Translations under genes and position numbers: made by a program
The notes under the pieces: model-generated
Told to the model about the DNA's origin: nothing
The model's database searches: none
Seen by the model: only the letters and a program-made list of their open reading frames with translations
Source: UBA57 sp963577725
GTDB taxonomy: Archaea > Thermoproteota > Nitrososphaeria > Nitrososphaerales > UBA57
DNA: 12,481 bases
Direction: 5' to 3'
NCBI GenBank assembly: GCA_047517285.1
Contig: JAKZTE010000007.1
Span: 1 to 12,481 of the forward strand
Shown here: positions 6,375-12,374 of the stretch, piece by piece
Position numbering within the stretch: the stretch's first letter is position 1
How the letters are laid out: each line of letters opens with the position of its first letter

Positions 6375-8488
6375 ACGATCTAAAATTAGTAAGCAAAGAT
6401 GATTGCGGTGTATTTGCAATACTCAAGAAAAAACACGCTAAAAAAATTCCTAATCAAGTTGCAGTTGATGGTATTGAGTGTGTTAGATTTAGAGGTAGTA
6501 AATTCGGCGCCGGCTTTGCATCCTTTAATCTTGAAAATTCTAATCAAGAGTTCTTATTGAGTATATTTGTAGAAAATGAAAGCACATTTGAAGAAATTAT
6601 AGATATTTTTAATGATTACAATTTTTCAATCCATGATATTAAATCTAAAAAAATCGCCGCTTCTGAATTATCTCTTGATATATCATTGATCGTAAAAACT
6701 TCTGATTCTGTTAAATTATCTAATGCCGTTAATCAAATTAATTATAAATTCTCAATTCCTGACTATCGAGCCAGGATTTATTCATCAGGTAATTATGTTA
6801 ATGTGTATAAGGACATTGGATATCCGTCTGACGTAGCACATTCTACTGGTCTTACTGATTCTAACTCAAGTGCTGATTTATGGATTGCTCATACTCGTCA
6901 ACCTACTAATTCTCCTGGTTCTTCTGCAATTTGGTGCCATCCATTTTCTAATTCAAATACTGCAATTGTTCATAATGGCGACATTAGTTCTTTTGGATCT
7001 AATATGAACTTTCTTCAATATCGCGGTGTTACAAATTTAGTTGGAACTGATAGTGAAGTAGTTGCATTTATCGTTGATTACCTCGCTCGTATTGAGAATT
7101 TATCTATGGAAGATATTGGTTTAATTCTATCTAATCCTTATGATCGTTTTCTTTATCGATTGGGAGATGAAAAAACAACCTACATTCGTAATTTATTGTA
7201 TAATTATCGAGGCGCTGAATTAGATGGTCCATTTACTATTTTTATTGGTTACTCTGATGGCGATGATGTATACCTCTTAGCTGTTATTGACCGATCAAAA
7301 TTTCGACCTGTAGTCATCGGCGAAGATGAAGATAATATCTATATGGCTAGTGAAGAATGCCAGATACGAACGTTATCTCCAAAAGCTAATATCTGGACTC
7401 CACAACCTGGACGATTTGTTCTTGCTTCAATGAATAAAGGAATAATTGAATCAGGTCGCGATTCTAATATAATCGACTCTATCAAGAGTTCTGATTTAAT
7501 AGAGATTGATTCTTCCCATGATAGATCTGCGAATATTATTGATTCAAACAATCTTTCTTCTTATGAATTGAACACCAATATTAAATCCGTTCTTAGTAAT
7601 GGCCCAAAATCAATTAATTTGATGAACGTCAGTGGTCAAAGATACCTTGGTGTAAATCTTCCAAAGAACTCTGAATTGAATATTTATGGAACTCCTGGAA
7701 ACTGTCTTGCAAATTTTAACAAAGGCACGAATATCAATGTTTATGGAAGTGCTGAAGATAACGTTGCGGATACTATGTATGAAGGAAAAATCAAAATTCA
7801 TGGTAATGCACGCGATGTAATAGGATATGCATTACAAGGAGGTCAAATATTTGTTCGTGGTAATGTCGGAAATCGAGCATTCATCTTGATGAGAGAATAT
7901 GAAGAGAGTCGCCCTGTGGTTATTGTTGGTAATCGTGCCGATGACTATTTCGGTGAATATATGGCTGGCGGTCTTGCACTTGTTCTTGGTATTGATTCTC
8001 TTGATTCATCAAAATCAGAACAATTAGTCGGTAATTTTCTTGCAACTGGCATGTTACGTGGATTAATCTACGTTCGTGGAAAAGTTGATTCTGATTCTAT
8101 TGGTTTAAAACCACCTAGAGAAGATATAATCAATTATTTGTCTTATATGAATTATAAAGGAATTATTGACGATAAATTATTCGAAAAACTCTCTATTGCA
8201 TCTGACATAAACCTTAATATATTAAAATTAGAACTCCCAGAACCGGCATTTGAATCAATTAATAAATTATTCTCAAGTAAATATAGCGTTAATCTTGATA
8301 TCGAATATCGTAAACTTGATGACTCTGACCTTGAATTACTAAACCCATATCTGAAAGAATTTGCTTCTGATTTCAATATTTCAAATGATATATTGAATAA
8401 ACTTGTTAATTCTGATTATACAATCATAAAATCTATTGATAAATCTAAAGATTCAAAAGTTCCTAAAGTAACTGTTGTAGAAGAATAA
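6371..8488 (+). CDS. Fused class II glutaminase (GlxB-like) and GXGXG domain (GlxC-like) glutamate synthase subunit
   Basis: This subunit should hydrolyse glutamine and pass ammonia to the FMN protein encoded just upstream. Residues 12 to about 350 form a class II (Ntn-type) amidotransferase domain: candidate catalytic Cys12 in DCGVFA, RFRGSKFGAGF, HTRQPTNSPGS (His174-Arg176), a WCHPF segment, the oxyanion/substrate loop HNGD (201-204) and GTDSE (Asp227). Residues about 420-580 form the GXGXG beta-helix domain, seen as regularly spaced strands ending in glycine (LNIYG, INVYG, IKIHG, IFVRGNVG, VVIVGNRA, LALVLG, IYVRG). The remaining ~100 residues resemble the C-terminal tail of GlxC-type proteins. 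The central FMN domain of bacterial GltB is absent because it is a separate gene. Cys12 is not second, so an 11-residue propeptide would have to be removed. Separate GATase, GXGXG and FMN genes are known in methanogens and in glx/N-methylglutamate synthase loci; here the first two are fused. The substrate (ammonia versus methylamine) is not settled by sequence. Confidence 0.85.
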   Translation: MNDLKLVSKDDCGVFAILKKKHAKKIPNQVAVDGIECVRFRGSKFGAGFASFNLENSNQEFLLSIFVENESTFEEIIDIFNDYNFSIHDIKSKKIAASELSLDISLIVKTSDSVKLSNAVNQINYKFSIPDYRARIYSSGNYVNVYKDIGYPSDVAHSTGLTDSNSSADLWIAHTRQPTNSPGSSAIWCHPFSNSNTAIVHNGDISSFGSNMNFLQYRGVTNLVGTDSEVVAFIVDYLARIENLSMEDIGLILSNPYDRFLYRLGDEKTTYIRNLLYNYRGAELDGPFTIFIGYSDGDDVYLLAVIDRSKFRPVVIGEDEDNIYMASEECQIRTLSPKANIWTPQPGRFVLASMNKGIIESGRDSNIIDSIKSSDLIEIDSSHDRSANIIDSNNLSSYELNTNIKSVLSNGPKSINLMNVSGQRYLGVNLPKNSELNIYGTPGNCLANFNKGTNINVYGSAEDNVADTMYEGKIKIHGNARDVIGYALQGGQIFVRGNVGNRAFILMREYEESRPVVIVGNRADDYFGEYMAGGLALVLGIDSLDSSKSEQLVGNFLATGMLRGLIYVRGKVDSDSIGLKPPREDIINYLSYMNYKGIIDDKLFEKLSIASDINLNILKLELPEPAFESINKLFSSKYSVNLDIEYRKLDDSDLELLNPYLKEFASDFNISNDILNKLVNSDYTIIKSIDKSKDSKVPKVTVVEE

Positions 8489-8848
8489 CTATTCTCTTTT
8501 ACTTAGTTTATCTGATAATGAAGTCATTTTTCCATCTTTTGACACTGAAATTGACGTAGGTACTGAAATTCTTAATCCTGCATTTCGAAATACTGATAAT
8601 AACTCGCCTCCCGAAATAGAACTCTGAATCTTACCATTCTTTATTAACTCAATTAATTGTTTAACAATGATTTCTGCCTCTTTTGGATAATGTGTTTCAG
8701 CAATTTTCAACACTTCATCTCCCCTATCGACTAGTCTAGACAAAAGAATTTCTTTTGGATCATTCTGTTTATTTTGATTCTCAATTCTCTTCATTAATTC
8801 TTTAATCTTCTTTTGTTTCAACATCTCTAGTTCTTTATCGTCGTTCAT
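8489..8848 (-). CDS. PDCD5 (TFAR19)-family DNA-binding protein
   Basis: PDCD5-family proteins are small helical nucleic-acid-binding proteins conserved in archaea and eukaryotes; their archaeal role is poorly defined. Over 119 aa I see a charged N-terminal helix (residues about 3-28, rich in Lys/Glu), a core EILLSRLVDRGDEVLKIAETHYP and IIVKQLIELIKNGKI (33-74) that follows the PDCD5 pattern of LtpxAxeRLxxIxlVxPexaxxVexxLixlaqxGxi, then SGGELLSVFRNAGLRI. A C-terminal extension of about 25 residues (SVSKDGKMTSLSDKL) goes beyond the classic PDCD5 core and looks like a small beta hairpin. The match is recognisable but divergent. ATG at 8848 has a TATA-like element about 31 nt upstream on the minus strand. 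The stop abuts the glutamate synthase subunit stop without a spacer base. Confidence 0.7.
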   Translation of the reverse strand: MNDDKELEMLKQKKIKELMKRIENQNKQNDPKEILLSRLVDRGDEVLKIAETHYPKEAEIIVKQLIELIKNGKIQSSISGGELLSVFRNAGLRISVPTSISVSKDGKMTSLSDKLSKRE

Positions 8849-8873
8849 TTTCGGTATATTATATTATTACGTT

Positions 8874-8885
8874 GATATATATTAA
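8874..8885 (-). promoter_or_regulatory. TATA box for the PDCD5-like gene
   Basis: Read on the minus strand, TTAATATATATC lies about 31 nt upstream of the ATG at 8848. This is consistent with a leader of only a few bases. The 85-base divergent gap 8849-8933 contains this element and a separate one for the rightward gene. Confidence 0.5.
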
Positions 8886-8897
8886 TTGAAAATAAGA

Positions 8898-8904
8898 TTT
8901 AAAT
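8898..8904 (+). promoter_or_regulatory. TATA box for the phosphoglycerate dehydrogenase-SPOUT operon
   Basis: TTTAAAT is centred about 33 nt upstream of the TTG at 8934. It predicts transcription starting near 8926-8928 with a leader under ten bases. No Shine-Dalgarno sequence is seen, which fits near-leaderless expression. Confidence 0.5.
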
Positions 8905-8933
8905 GCAGTAATTAGACAGTACCTTTTACTTAA

Positions 8934-9875
8934 TTGAATTCTGATAAAAAAATTCTTATTTGTGATAAAATAGAGCCTGAAGGTGTTGATTTATTAAAAG
9001 AATCTGGTTTTACTATTCTTGAAAATCCTTCTATCACGCCTGAGGAATTACTTGAAGTAATCACTGAAGTACATGTTGTTGTTGTTCGTAGTAGGACAAA
9101 AATAACTGAATCTGTTATTAATTCTGGAAAAACTCTCGAATTAATTTGTAGACCTGGTACTGGAATTGATAACATTGATTCTTCTACTGCAGAAAAGAAC
9201 AACATTCCTGTTTTTACATCTGTAGAGGCCTCTACCAATGCCGTTGCTGAATTGACTATCTCTCTTGCCGTTAGTCTTGCACGTTCTATTCCATTAGCTG
9301 ACCAATCTCTAAAAAATAACCAATGGATTAAAAATTCTATCCTTGGTAGTGAATTAAGAGGTAAGACATTTGGAATTATTGGTCTAGGTCGTATTGGAAG
9401 AAGAACTGGTATTTTAGCATCTGCTCTTGAAATGAAAGTTATTGGATTTGAAAAACAAACTGTTGACAAAGATTATTTAAGTAAATATAATGTAACTCAG
9501 GTAGAACTTAATGAATTATTATCCGAGTCTGATTTTATTAGTTTACACCTTCCTGCAACACCCGAAACAATTCATATGATTGGCAAAGAACAATTCGAAT
9601 TAATGAAAAATACATCATTTCTTATTAATACAGCTCGTGGCCAACTAATTATTGAATCAGATTTATTTGACGCATTATCTAATAATAAAATCGCTGGCGC
9701 CGCTCTTGATGTATTTGAGACAGAACCTCCTACTAATACTGATTTAATTAAATTAAAAAACCTAATAGCTACTCCTCATATTGGAGCACAAATTGTCGAA
9801 GCTCAAAAAGAAGCTTCAATTGTTATCGCACAAAAAATAATTAATTTCTATTCAGAAAATAAAACCACGGAATAA
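8934..9875 (+). CDS. serA: D-isomer-specific 2-hydroxyacid dehydrogenase, probable D-3-phosphoglycerate dehydrogenase
   Basis: This enzyme probably oxidises 3-phosphoglycerate with NAD+ as the first step of serine synthesis. Seen over 313 aa: the N-terminal substrate-domain half with RPGTGIDNID; the NAD-binding Rossmann loop GLGRIG at 150-155; and the catalytic triad of the family: Arg235 in NTARG, Glu264 in FETEPP and His282 in TPHIGA. The Arg-Glu spacing of 29 equals that of E. coli SerA. It stops right after the catalytic domains, so the regulatory ASB/ACT domains of longer PGDHs are missing and feedback control by serine through ACT is not expected. The TTG start fits the TATA distance, and the second residues run straight into the first Rossmann-like strand KKILICD. 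It is followed nine bases later by the SPOUT gene. Glyoxylate/hydroxypyruvate reductase is the main alternative substrate class. Confidence 0.85.
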   Translation: MNSDKKILICDKIEPEGVDLLKESGFTILENPSITPEELLEVITEVHVVVVRSRTKITESVINSGKTLELICRPGTGIDNIDSSTAEKNNIPVFTSVEASTNAVAELTISLAVSLARSIPLADQSLKNNQWIKNSILGSELRGKTFGIIGLGRIGRRTGILASALEMKVIGFEKQTVDKDYLSKYNVTQVELNELLSESDFISLHLPATPETIHMIGKEQFELMKNTSFLINTARGQLIIESDLFDALSNNKIAGAALDVFETEPPTNTDLIKLKNLIATPHIGAQIVEAQKEASIVIAQKIINFYSENKTTE

Positions 9876-9884
9876 TGAATTAAC

Positions 9885-10718
9885 TTGAGAGAATTAGCAA
9901 TTGCTATTCCGTCAAATATTCTTGAAGACTGCCAATCCCTTTCTGAAAAAACACATAAATTAGGAATAATTGCACGTGCCGCCTCAATTTTTAAAGTTAC
10001 TAAAATTCATGTTTATAAGAATCAAGGAATTCATGACAAGGACCTCATCTTGTTATTACTTAGGTATCTTGTCACTCCTCAATACCTCCGAAAAAATCTT
10101 TTTCCTATTAAAAAAGAATTAAAACTTGCTGGAACCCTTCCTCCTCTTCGTATTCCATCACATATGGTGAATCGAAATTATATTCCTGATGCCATTAATA
10201 TTCGTGATGGCATTTGTATTGAATTTGATAATAAAACCAATATGTCTATAATTGATATTGGTATGAATAATTATGGCCTTCTTAAAGGCAATATTTCTGT
10301 GGGGGAAATAATTACTGTAAAAATCATCTCACAATCTTATAAAGGAAAATACTTCTTATTACAAAAGATTCAACCTTCAGACTATTGGGGGTATGATCTT
10401 GCATATAATAATTCATTAAAAGATATTCTGTTCACAAATAACTATGACGTTACAGTTATTACTTCTAAATTTGGCTCTGATTTTCATTCTAATGCAAAAT
10501 TAATTTCTGAAGAAATCAAAAATAATACTGATTCTAGTATTTTGATTGCTTTTGGTTCTCCTAAAACTGGCCTTATGTCTGTGATCTCTCGTGAAAAAAT
10601 TGATAAATCTAATTTATTCCTCATAAATCTATTTCCAAATCAGGGTGTAGAAACAATAAGAAGTGAAGAGGCTATCATGGCCGGACTTTCATTATTTAAT
10701 TCACTCTACTCAAGTTAA
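9885..10718 (+). CDS. SPOUT-class RNA methyltransferase, C9orf114/DUF171 family
   Basis: The protein belongs to the SPOUT (trefoil-knot) family Methyltrn_RNA_3, putative SAM-dependent RNA methyltransferases related to human C9orf114 (SPOUT1). Seen over 277 aa: AIAIPSNIL at the N-terminus, KLGIIARAASIF, the hallmark TPQYLRKNLFP (64-74) and LPPLRIPSH (85-93), an inserted beta-rich OB-like segment (about 95-162), DYWGYDL (166-172), the knot strand and SAM loop IAFGSPKTGL (221-230), and the C-terminal LFPNQGVETIRSEEA (249-263) with a final helix. All family blocks are intact. In several archaea this gene lies near ribosomal protein genes; here it follows serA. The TTG start at 9885 is the first possible start after an in-frame TGA at 9876-9878. 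The gene ends two bases before the convergent membrane-protein stop. The RNA target cannot be read from sequence. Confidence 0.88.
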   Translation: MRELAIAIPSNILEDCQSLSEKTHKLGIIARAASIFKVTKIHVYKNQGIHDKDLILLLLRYLVTPQYLRKNLFPIKKELKLAGTLPPLRIPSHMVNRNYIPDAINIRDGICIEFDNKTNMSIIDIGMNNYGLLKGNISVGEIITVKIISQSYKGKYFLLQKIQPSDYWGYDLAYNNSLKDILFTNNYDVTVITSKFGSDFHSNAKLISEEIKNNTDSSILIAFGSPKTGLMSVISREKIDKSNLFLINLFPNQGVETIRSEEAIMAGLSLFNSLYSS

Positions 10719-10720
10719 TC

Positions 10721-10942
10721 TCATAAAGTTTCATCGAATAATTCTGTTCTTTTTCTATTTAAAACCAATCCAATTATTGAGAATATCACTGCAAAAATAA
10801 TCAATCTTACATTCATGAATATCTGAAAATCTGATCTTATTACTATGAATATCATTCCTGATATTAATATGAAAGAAATTACTGAAGAAATTCTATCTAT
10901 ATATCTAATTTTCTGTTCAACATTCAATTTTATTCTTTTCAC
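10721..10942 (-). CDS. Small two-helix membrane protein of unknown function
   Basis: I do not recognise this 73-aa protein. It has a basic N-terminus (MKRIKLNVEQKIRYIDR), a hydrophobic stretch at about 19-35, a short polar loop (RSDFQ) and a second hydrophobic stretch at about 44-62, followed by NRKRTELFDETL. By the positive-inside rule both ends would be cytoplasmic, giving a hairpin in the membrane. The start is GTG at 10942, overlapping the upstream cyclophilin-like gene's TGA as GTGA, so the two are almost certainly translated as a unit. The overlap and the two clear membrane segments argue that it is real despite its size. Confidence 0.65.
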   Translation of the reverse strand: MKRIKLNVEQKIRYIDRISSVISFILISGMIFIVIRSDFQIFMNVRLIIFAVIFSIIGLVLNRKRTELFDETL

Positions 10943-11313
10943 CTTAATACTTCGAGAATAAAAACCTCTCCAGGCTTGATACCCTCCAATTTTTCTATCT
11001 CCCCTGTCAAATTACCTATATGAGTCATCTTATTTGTAACAATTTGATCTTTTTTAAATAAAACAATTGCTCCACTTGATGCTAAAAATCCAATATCTCC
11101 TTTATTAAATGATTTTTTAGGCTTATGCATTCCTGCAACTATCCCCACTGGACTATATAATAACAAATCTTTAATTTTGACTATTGGACCACTCAGTCTC
11201 TTCTTTTCAATTATCTGACTAATAATAATTGGCGCCAAATGTTTTGAAATTTCTCCTTCAATTACCCTCTCTCCAATGGTAATCTGTATGTTTGTCTTAG
11301 AAATTGAACTCAT
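10939..11313 (-). CDS. Cyclophilin-like-fold protein (DUF369-type)
   Basis: This looks like an archaeal cyclophilin-like-fold domain protein (Pfam Cyclophil_like, formerly DUF369). The fold resembles cyclophilin but proline isomerase activity is not established for the family. Seen over 124 aa: an opening strand ITIGERVIEGEI (family form iG...v.gEl), a central SPVGIVAGMHKP, the hallmark KGDIGFLASSGAIVLFKKD (71-89; family form GDiafwp.g.aivIFf), and HIGNLTGEIEKLEGIKPGEVFILE near the end (family form iGri......l..v..Gd.v). It is entirely soluble. ATG at 11313 has a TATA-like element about 30 nt upstream. The gene heads a two-gene leftward operon with the small membrane protein and is divergent from rpoK. 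Confidence 0.7.
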   Translation of the reverse strand: MSSISKTNIQITIGERVIEGEISKHLAPIIISQIIEKKRLSGPIVKIKDLLLYSPVGIVAGMHKPKKSFNKGDIGFLASSGAIVLFKKDQIVTNKMTHIGNLTGEIEKLEGIKPGEVFILEVLR

Positions 11314-11338
11314 TATAGATAATAGAAAAATTTATCTG

Positions 11339-11346
11339 TTATAAAT
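11339..11346. promoter_or_regulatory. Probable shared TATA box between the cyclophilin-like gene and rpoK
   Basis: TTATAAAT sits in the 63-base divergent gap. Its centre is about 30 nt from the leftward ATG (11313) and about 35 nt from the rpoK ATG (11377). Both genes would have leaders of a few to about ten bases. No other convincing TATA element is seen in the gap. Confidence 0.45.
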
Positions 11347-11376
11347 TGTAACTTCATATTGAATAACGGTTAGATA

Positions 11377-11631
11377 ATGACAAAACAAGAGAAATTTATA
11401 GTTAAAATTGGCCCTGCTCATCTTACTCGATTTGAAAGGGCAAAAATTATTGGATCCAGAGCATTACAATTATCTCTTGGCGCACCTGCATTTGTAAAAG
11501 TATCAAAATCCATTCATGATCCTATCTTACTTGCTACTTATGAATTGGATAACACCGTAATGCCTCTTACTATTAGGCGTACATATCCTGATGGCACTTC
11601 TCAAAATATACCACTTTCTAGTTTAATGTAG
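11377..11631 (+). CDS. rpoK: DNA-directed RNA polymerase subunit K (Rpb6/omega homologue)
   Basis: RpoK is the archaeal counterpart of eukaryotic Rpb6 and bacterial omega, a small subunit that helps assemble and stabilise the RNA polymerase clamp. The 84-aa length is typical for the archaeal protein. Seen: LTRFERAKIIGSRALQLSLG (16-35), the invariant family block (Y/FErariiGaRAlQlsxG), followed by APAFV; DPILLATYEL (48-57) and PLTIRRTYPDG (63-73), the second conserved block. No acidic N-terminal extension is present. The gene is monocistronic here, not next to rpoN or ribosomal protein genes as in many archaea, and its end meets a convergent RAM-domain gene eight bases away. Confidence 0.95.
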   Translation: MTKQEKFIVKIGPAHLTRFERAKIIGSRALQLSLGAPAFVKVSKSIHDPILLATYELDNTVMPLTIRRTYPDGTSQNIPLSSLM

Positions 11632-11639
11632 ATTCTTCT

Positions 11640-11867
11640 CTAAACCCCAATGAGGGTTATTGTGGATTTCACGCTTCTAATTCGCCTAATTTTGTTTGTT
11701 ATTATGTTTTTGACTTTTTCCATCGTATCCGATTCAATAATAACTACGAAGTCATATCTGCCATATACTGAAGCAACTTCTATTATCCCTTCCATTTGCT
11801 TAACTTCTTGTATAAATTCTTCTTCTACATCTGATTCTGTATTTATTAGTACGTACGCCTTGGGCAA
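11640..11867 (-). CDS. Stand-alone Lrp/AsnC ligand-binding (RAM) domain protein
   Basis: The 75-aa protein is a complete RAM (AsnC_trans_reg) domain: a beta-alpha-beta-beta-alpha-beta pattern with AYVLINTE, the helix EEEFIQEVKQM, EVASVYGRYDFVVIIES (the family G.YD effector-site turn), a second helix MEKVKNIITNKI and a closing strand STITLIGV. There is no helix-turn-helix DNA-binding domain and no room for one. Such proteins are common in archaea; they probably sense amino acids and may partner with full-length Lrp proteins or act on enzymes (inferred). The start is TTG at 11867, with a TATA-like element about 32 nt upstream. The open frame on the opposite strand (11650-11904) is its antisense shadow. 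Confidence 0.88.
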   Translation of the reverse strand: MPKAYVLINTESDVEEEFIQEVKQMEGIIEVASVYGRYDFVVIIESDTMEKVKNIITNKIRRIRSVKSTITLIGV

Positions 11868-11892
11868 TTATATCACATTCCCGATACTATTG

Positions 11893-11905
11893 TATTATAT
11901 ATAAA
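11893..11905 (-). promoter_or_regulatory. TATA box for the RAM-domain gene
   Basis: Read on the minus strand, TTTATATATAATA lies about 32 nt upstream of the TTG at 11867. This places transcription initiation within a few bases of the start codon. It belongs to the 130-base divergent gap before alba. Confidence 0.5.
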
Positions 11906-11916
11906 CTCAATCTGAT

Positions 11917-11934
11917 CAATATTTAGTAATATTG
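11917..11934. promoter_or_regulatory. Perfect inverted repeat, candidate operator between the RAM-domain gene and alba
   Basis: CAATATT-TAGT-AATATTG has two perfect 7-base arms around a 4-base spacer. It lies upstream of the alba TATA box (about 28 bases) and upstream of the RAM-gene TATA box (about 12 bases), a position where a dimeric regulator could act on either promoter. Short AT-rich palindromes also arise by chance in DNA of this composition, so the assignment is tentative. Confidence 0.35.
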
Positions 11935-11961
11935 CGAATTAAATCGACTCTTAGCGCCACA

Positions 11962-11970
11962 TTTAAATAA
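11962..11970 (+). promoter_or_regulatory. TATA box for alba
   Basis: TTTAAATAA is centred about 32 nt upstream of the alba ATG at 11998, giving a leader of only a few bases. It is one of the best TATA matches in the window and fits a highly expressed chromatin protein. Confidence 0.55.
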
Positions 11971-11997
11971 GAATTTTATGCTTAAAAAAATACAAAA

Positions 11998-12369
11998 ATG
12001 TCTGAATCTAACTCAAATGAAAATTCTATAAATGATACGGCGGTTTCTGATAACGCCCTCCATTCTGATACTTCTGTACCAGAAACAACATCTAATCAAA
12101 ATACTACAAATAATATATTTGTTGGTAAAAAACCAGTTATGAGCTATGCTATGTCTGGTCTTATACAACTTGGACAAACTGGAGAGATTGTTATTAAAGG
12201 ACGAGGTATGGTAATCTCCCGTGCAGTTGACGTTGCACTGATTATTACTGAAAGATTAGGAAAAGGAAAATATTACACAAAAAGTATTATAATTGACACT
12301 GAAATCCTTGGCGAAGATGATAATAAACGAAATGTTTCTACAATTGAGATTGTAGTAGGTACCCAATAG
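11998..12369 (+). CDS. albA: Alba chromatin/nucleic-acid-binding protein with acidic N-terminal tail
   Basis: Alba is a small dimeric DNA- and RNA-binding protein that coats archaeal chromatin. The Alba fold spans residues about 39-123: IFVGKKPVMSYAMSGL, with Lys44-Lys45 equivalent to the DNA-binding, acetylation-regulated lysine pair of Sulfolobus Alba; IVIKGRGMVISRAVDVA (64-80), the conserved core; and TEILGEDDNKRNVSTIEIVVG, the hairpin and last strand. Residues 1-38 are an extra tail made almost entirely of Ser, Asn, Thr, Asp and Glu, with six acidic residues and no Lys or Arg, so it is probably disordered and negatively charged. Typical Alba proteins are about 90 aa and lack this. ATG at 11998 fits the TATA box; no later in-frame ATG occurs before the fold begins. 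A further gene starts six bases after its stop. Confidence 0.93.
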   Translation: MSESNSNENSINDTAVSDNALHSDTSVPETTSNQNTTNNIFVGKKPVMSYAMSGLIQLGQTGEIVIKGRGMVISRAVDVALIITERLGKGKYYTKSIIIDTEILGEDDNKRNVSTIEIVVGTQ

Positions 12370-12374
12370 TAAAA

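Noticed and set aside
8930..9469. Long open frame on the minus strand opposite serA
   Set aside because: The plus strand here encodes an intact dehydrogenase with all catalytic residues. The antisense translation has low-complexity Ser/Ile/Val content and no recognisable family, so it is a shadow.
11632..11660. Possible rpoK terminator hairpin around CCCCAATGAGGGTT
   Set aside because: Pairing is short and no U-run follows on the plus strand. It also lies within the 3' coding end of the RAM gene, so I do not call a terminator.
11650..11904. 84-codon plus-strand frame with hydrophobic segments between rpoK and alba
   Set aside because: It is the exact antisense of the RAM-domain gene, which matches its family end to end. 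The hydrophobicity follows from antisense of beta strands.
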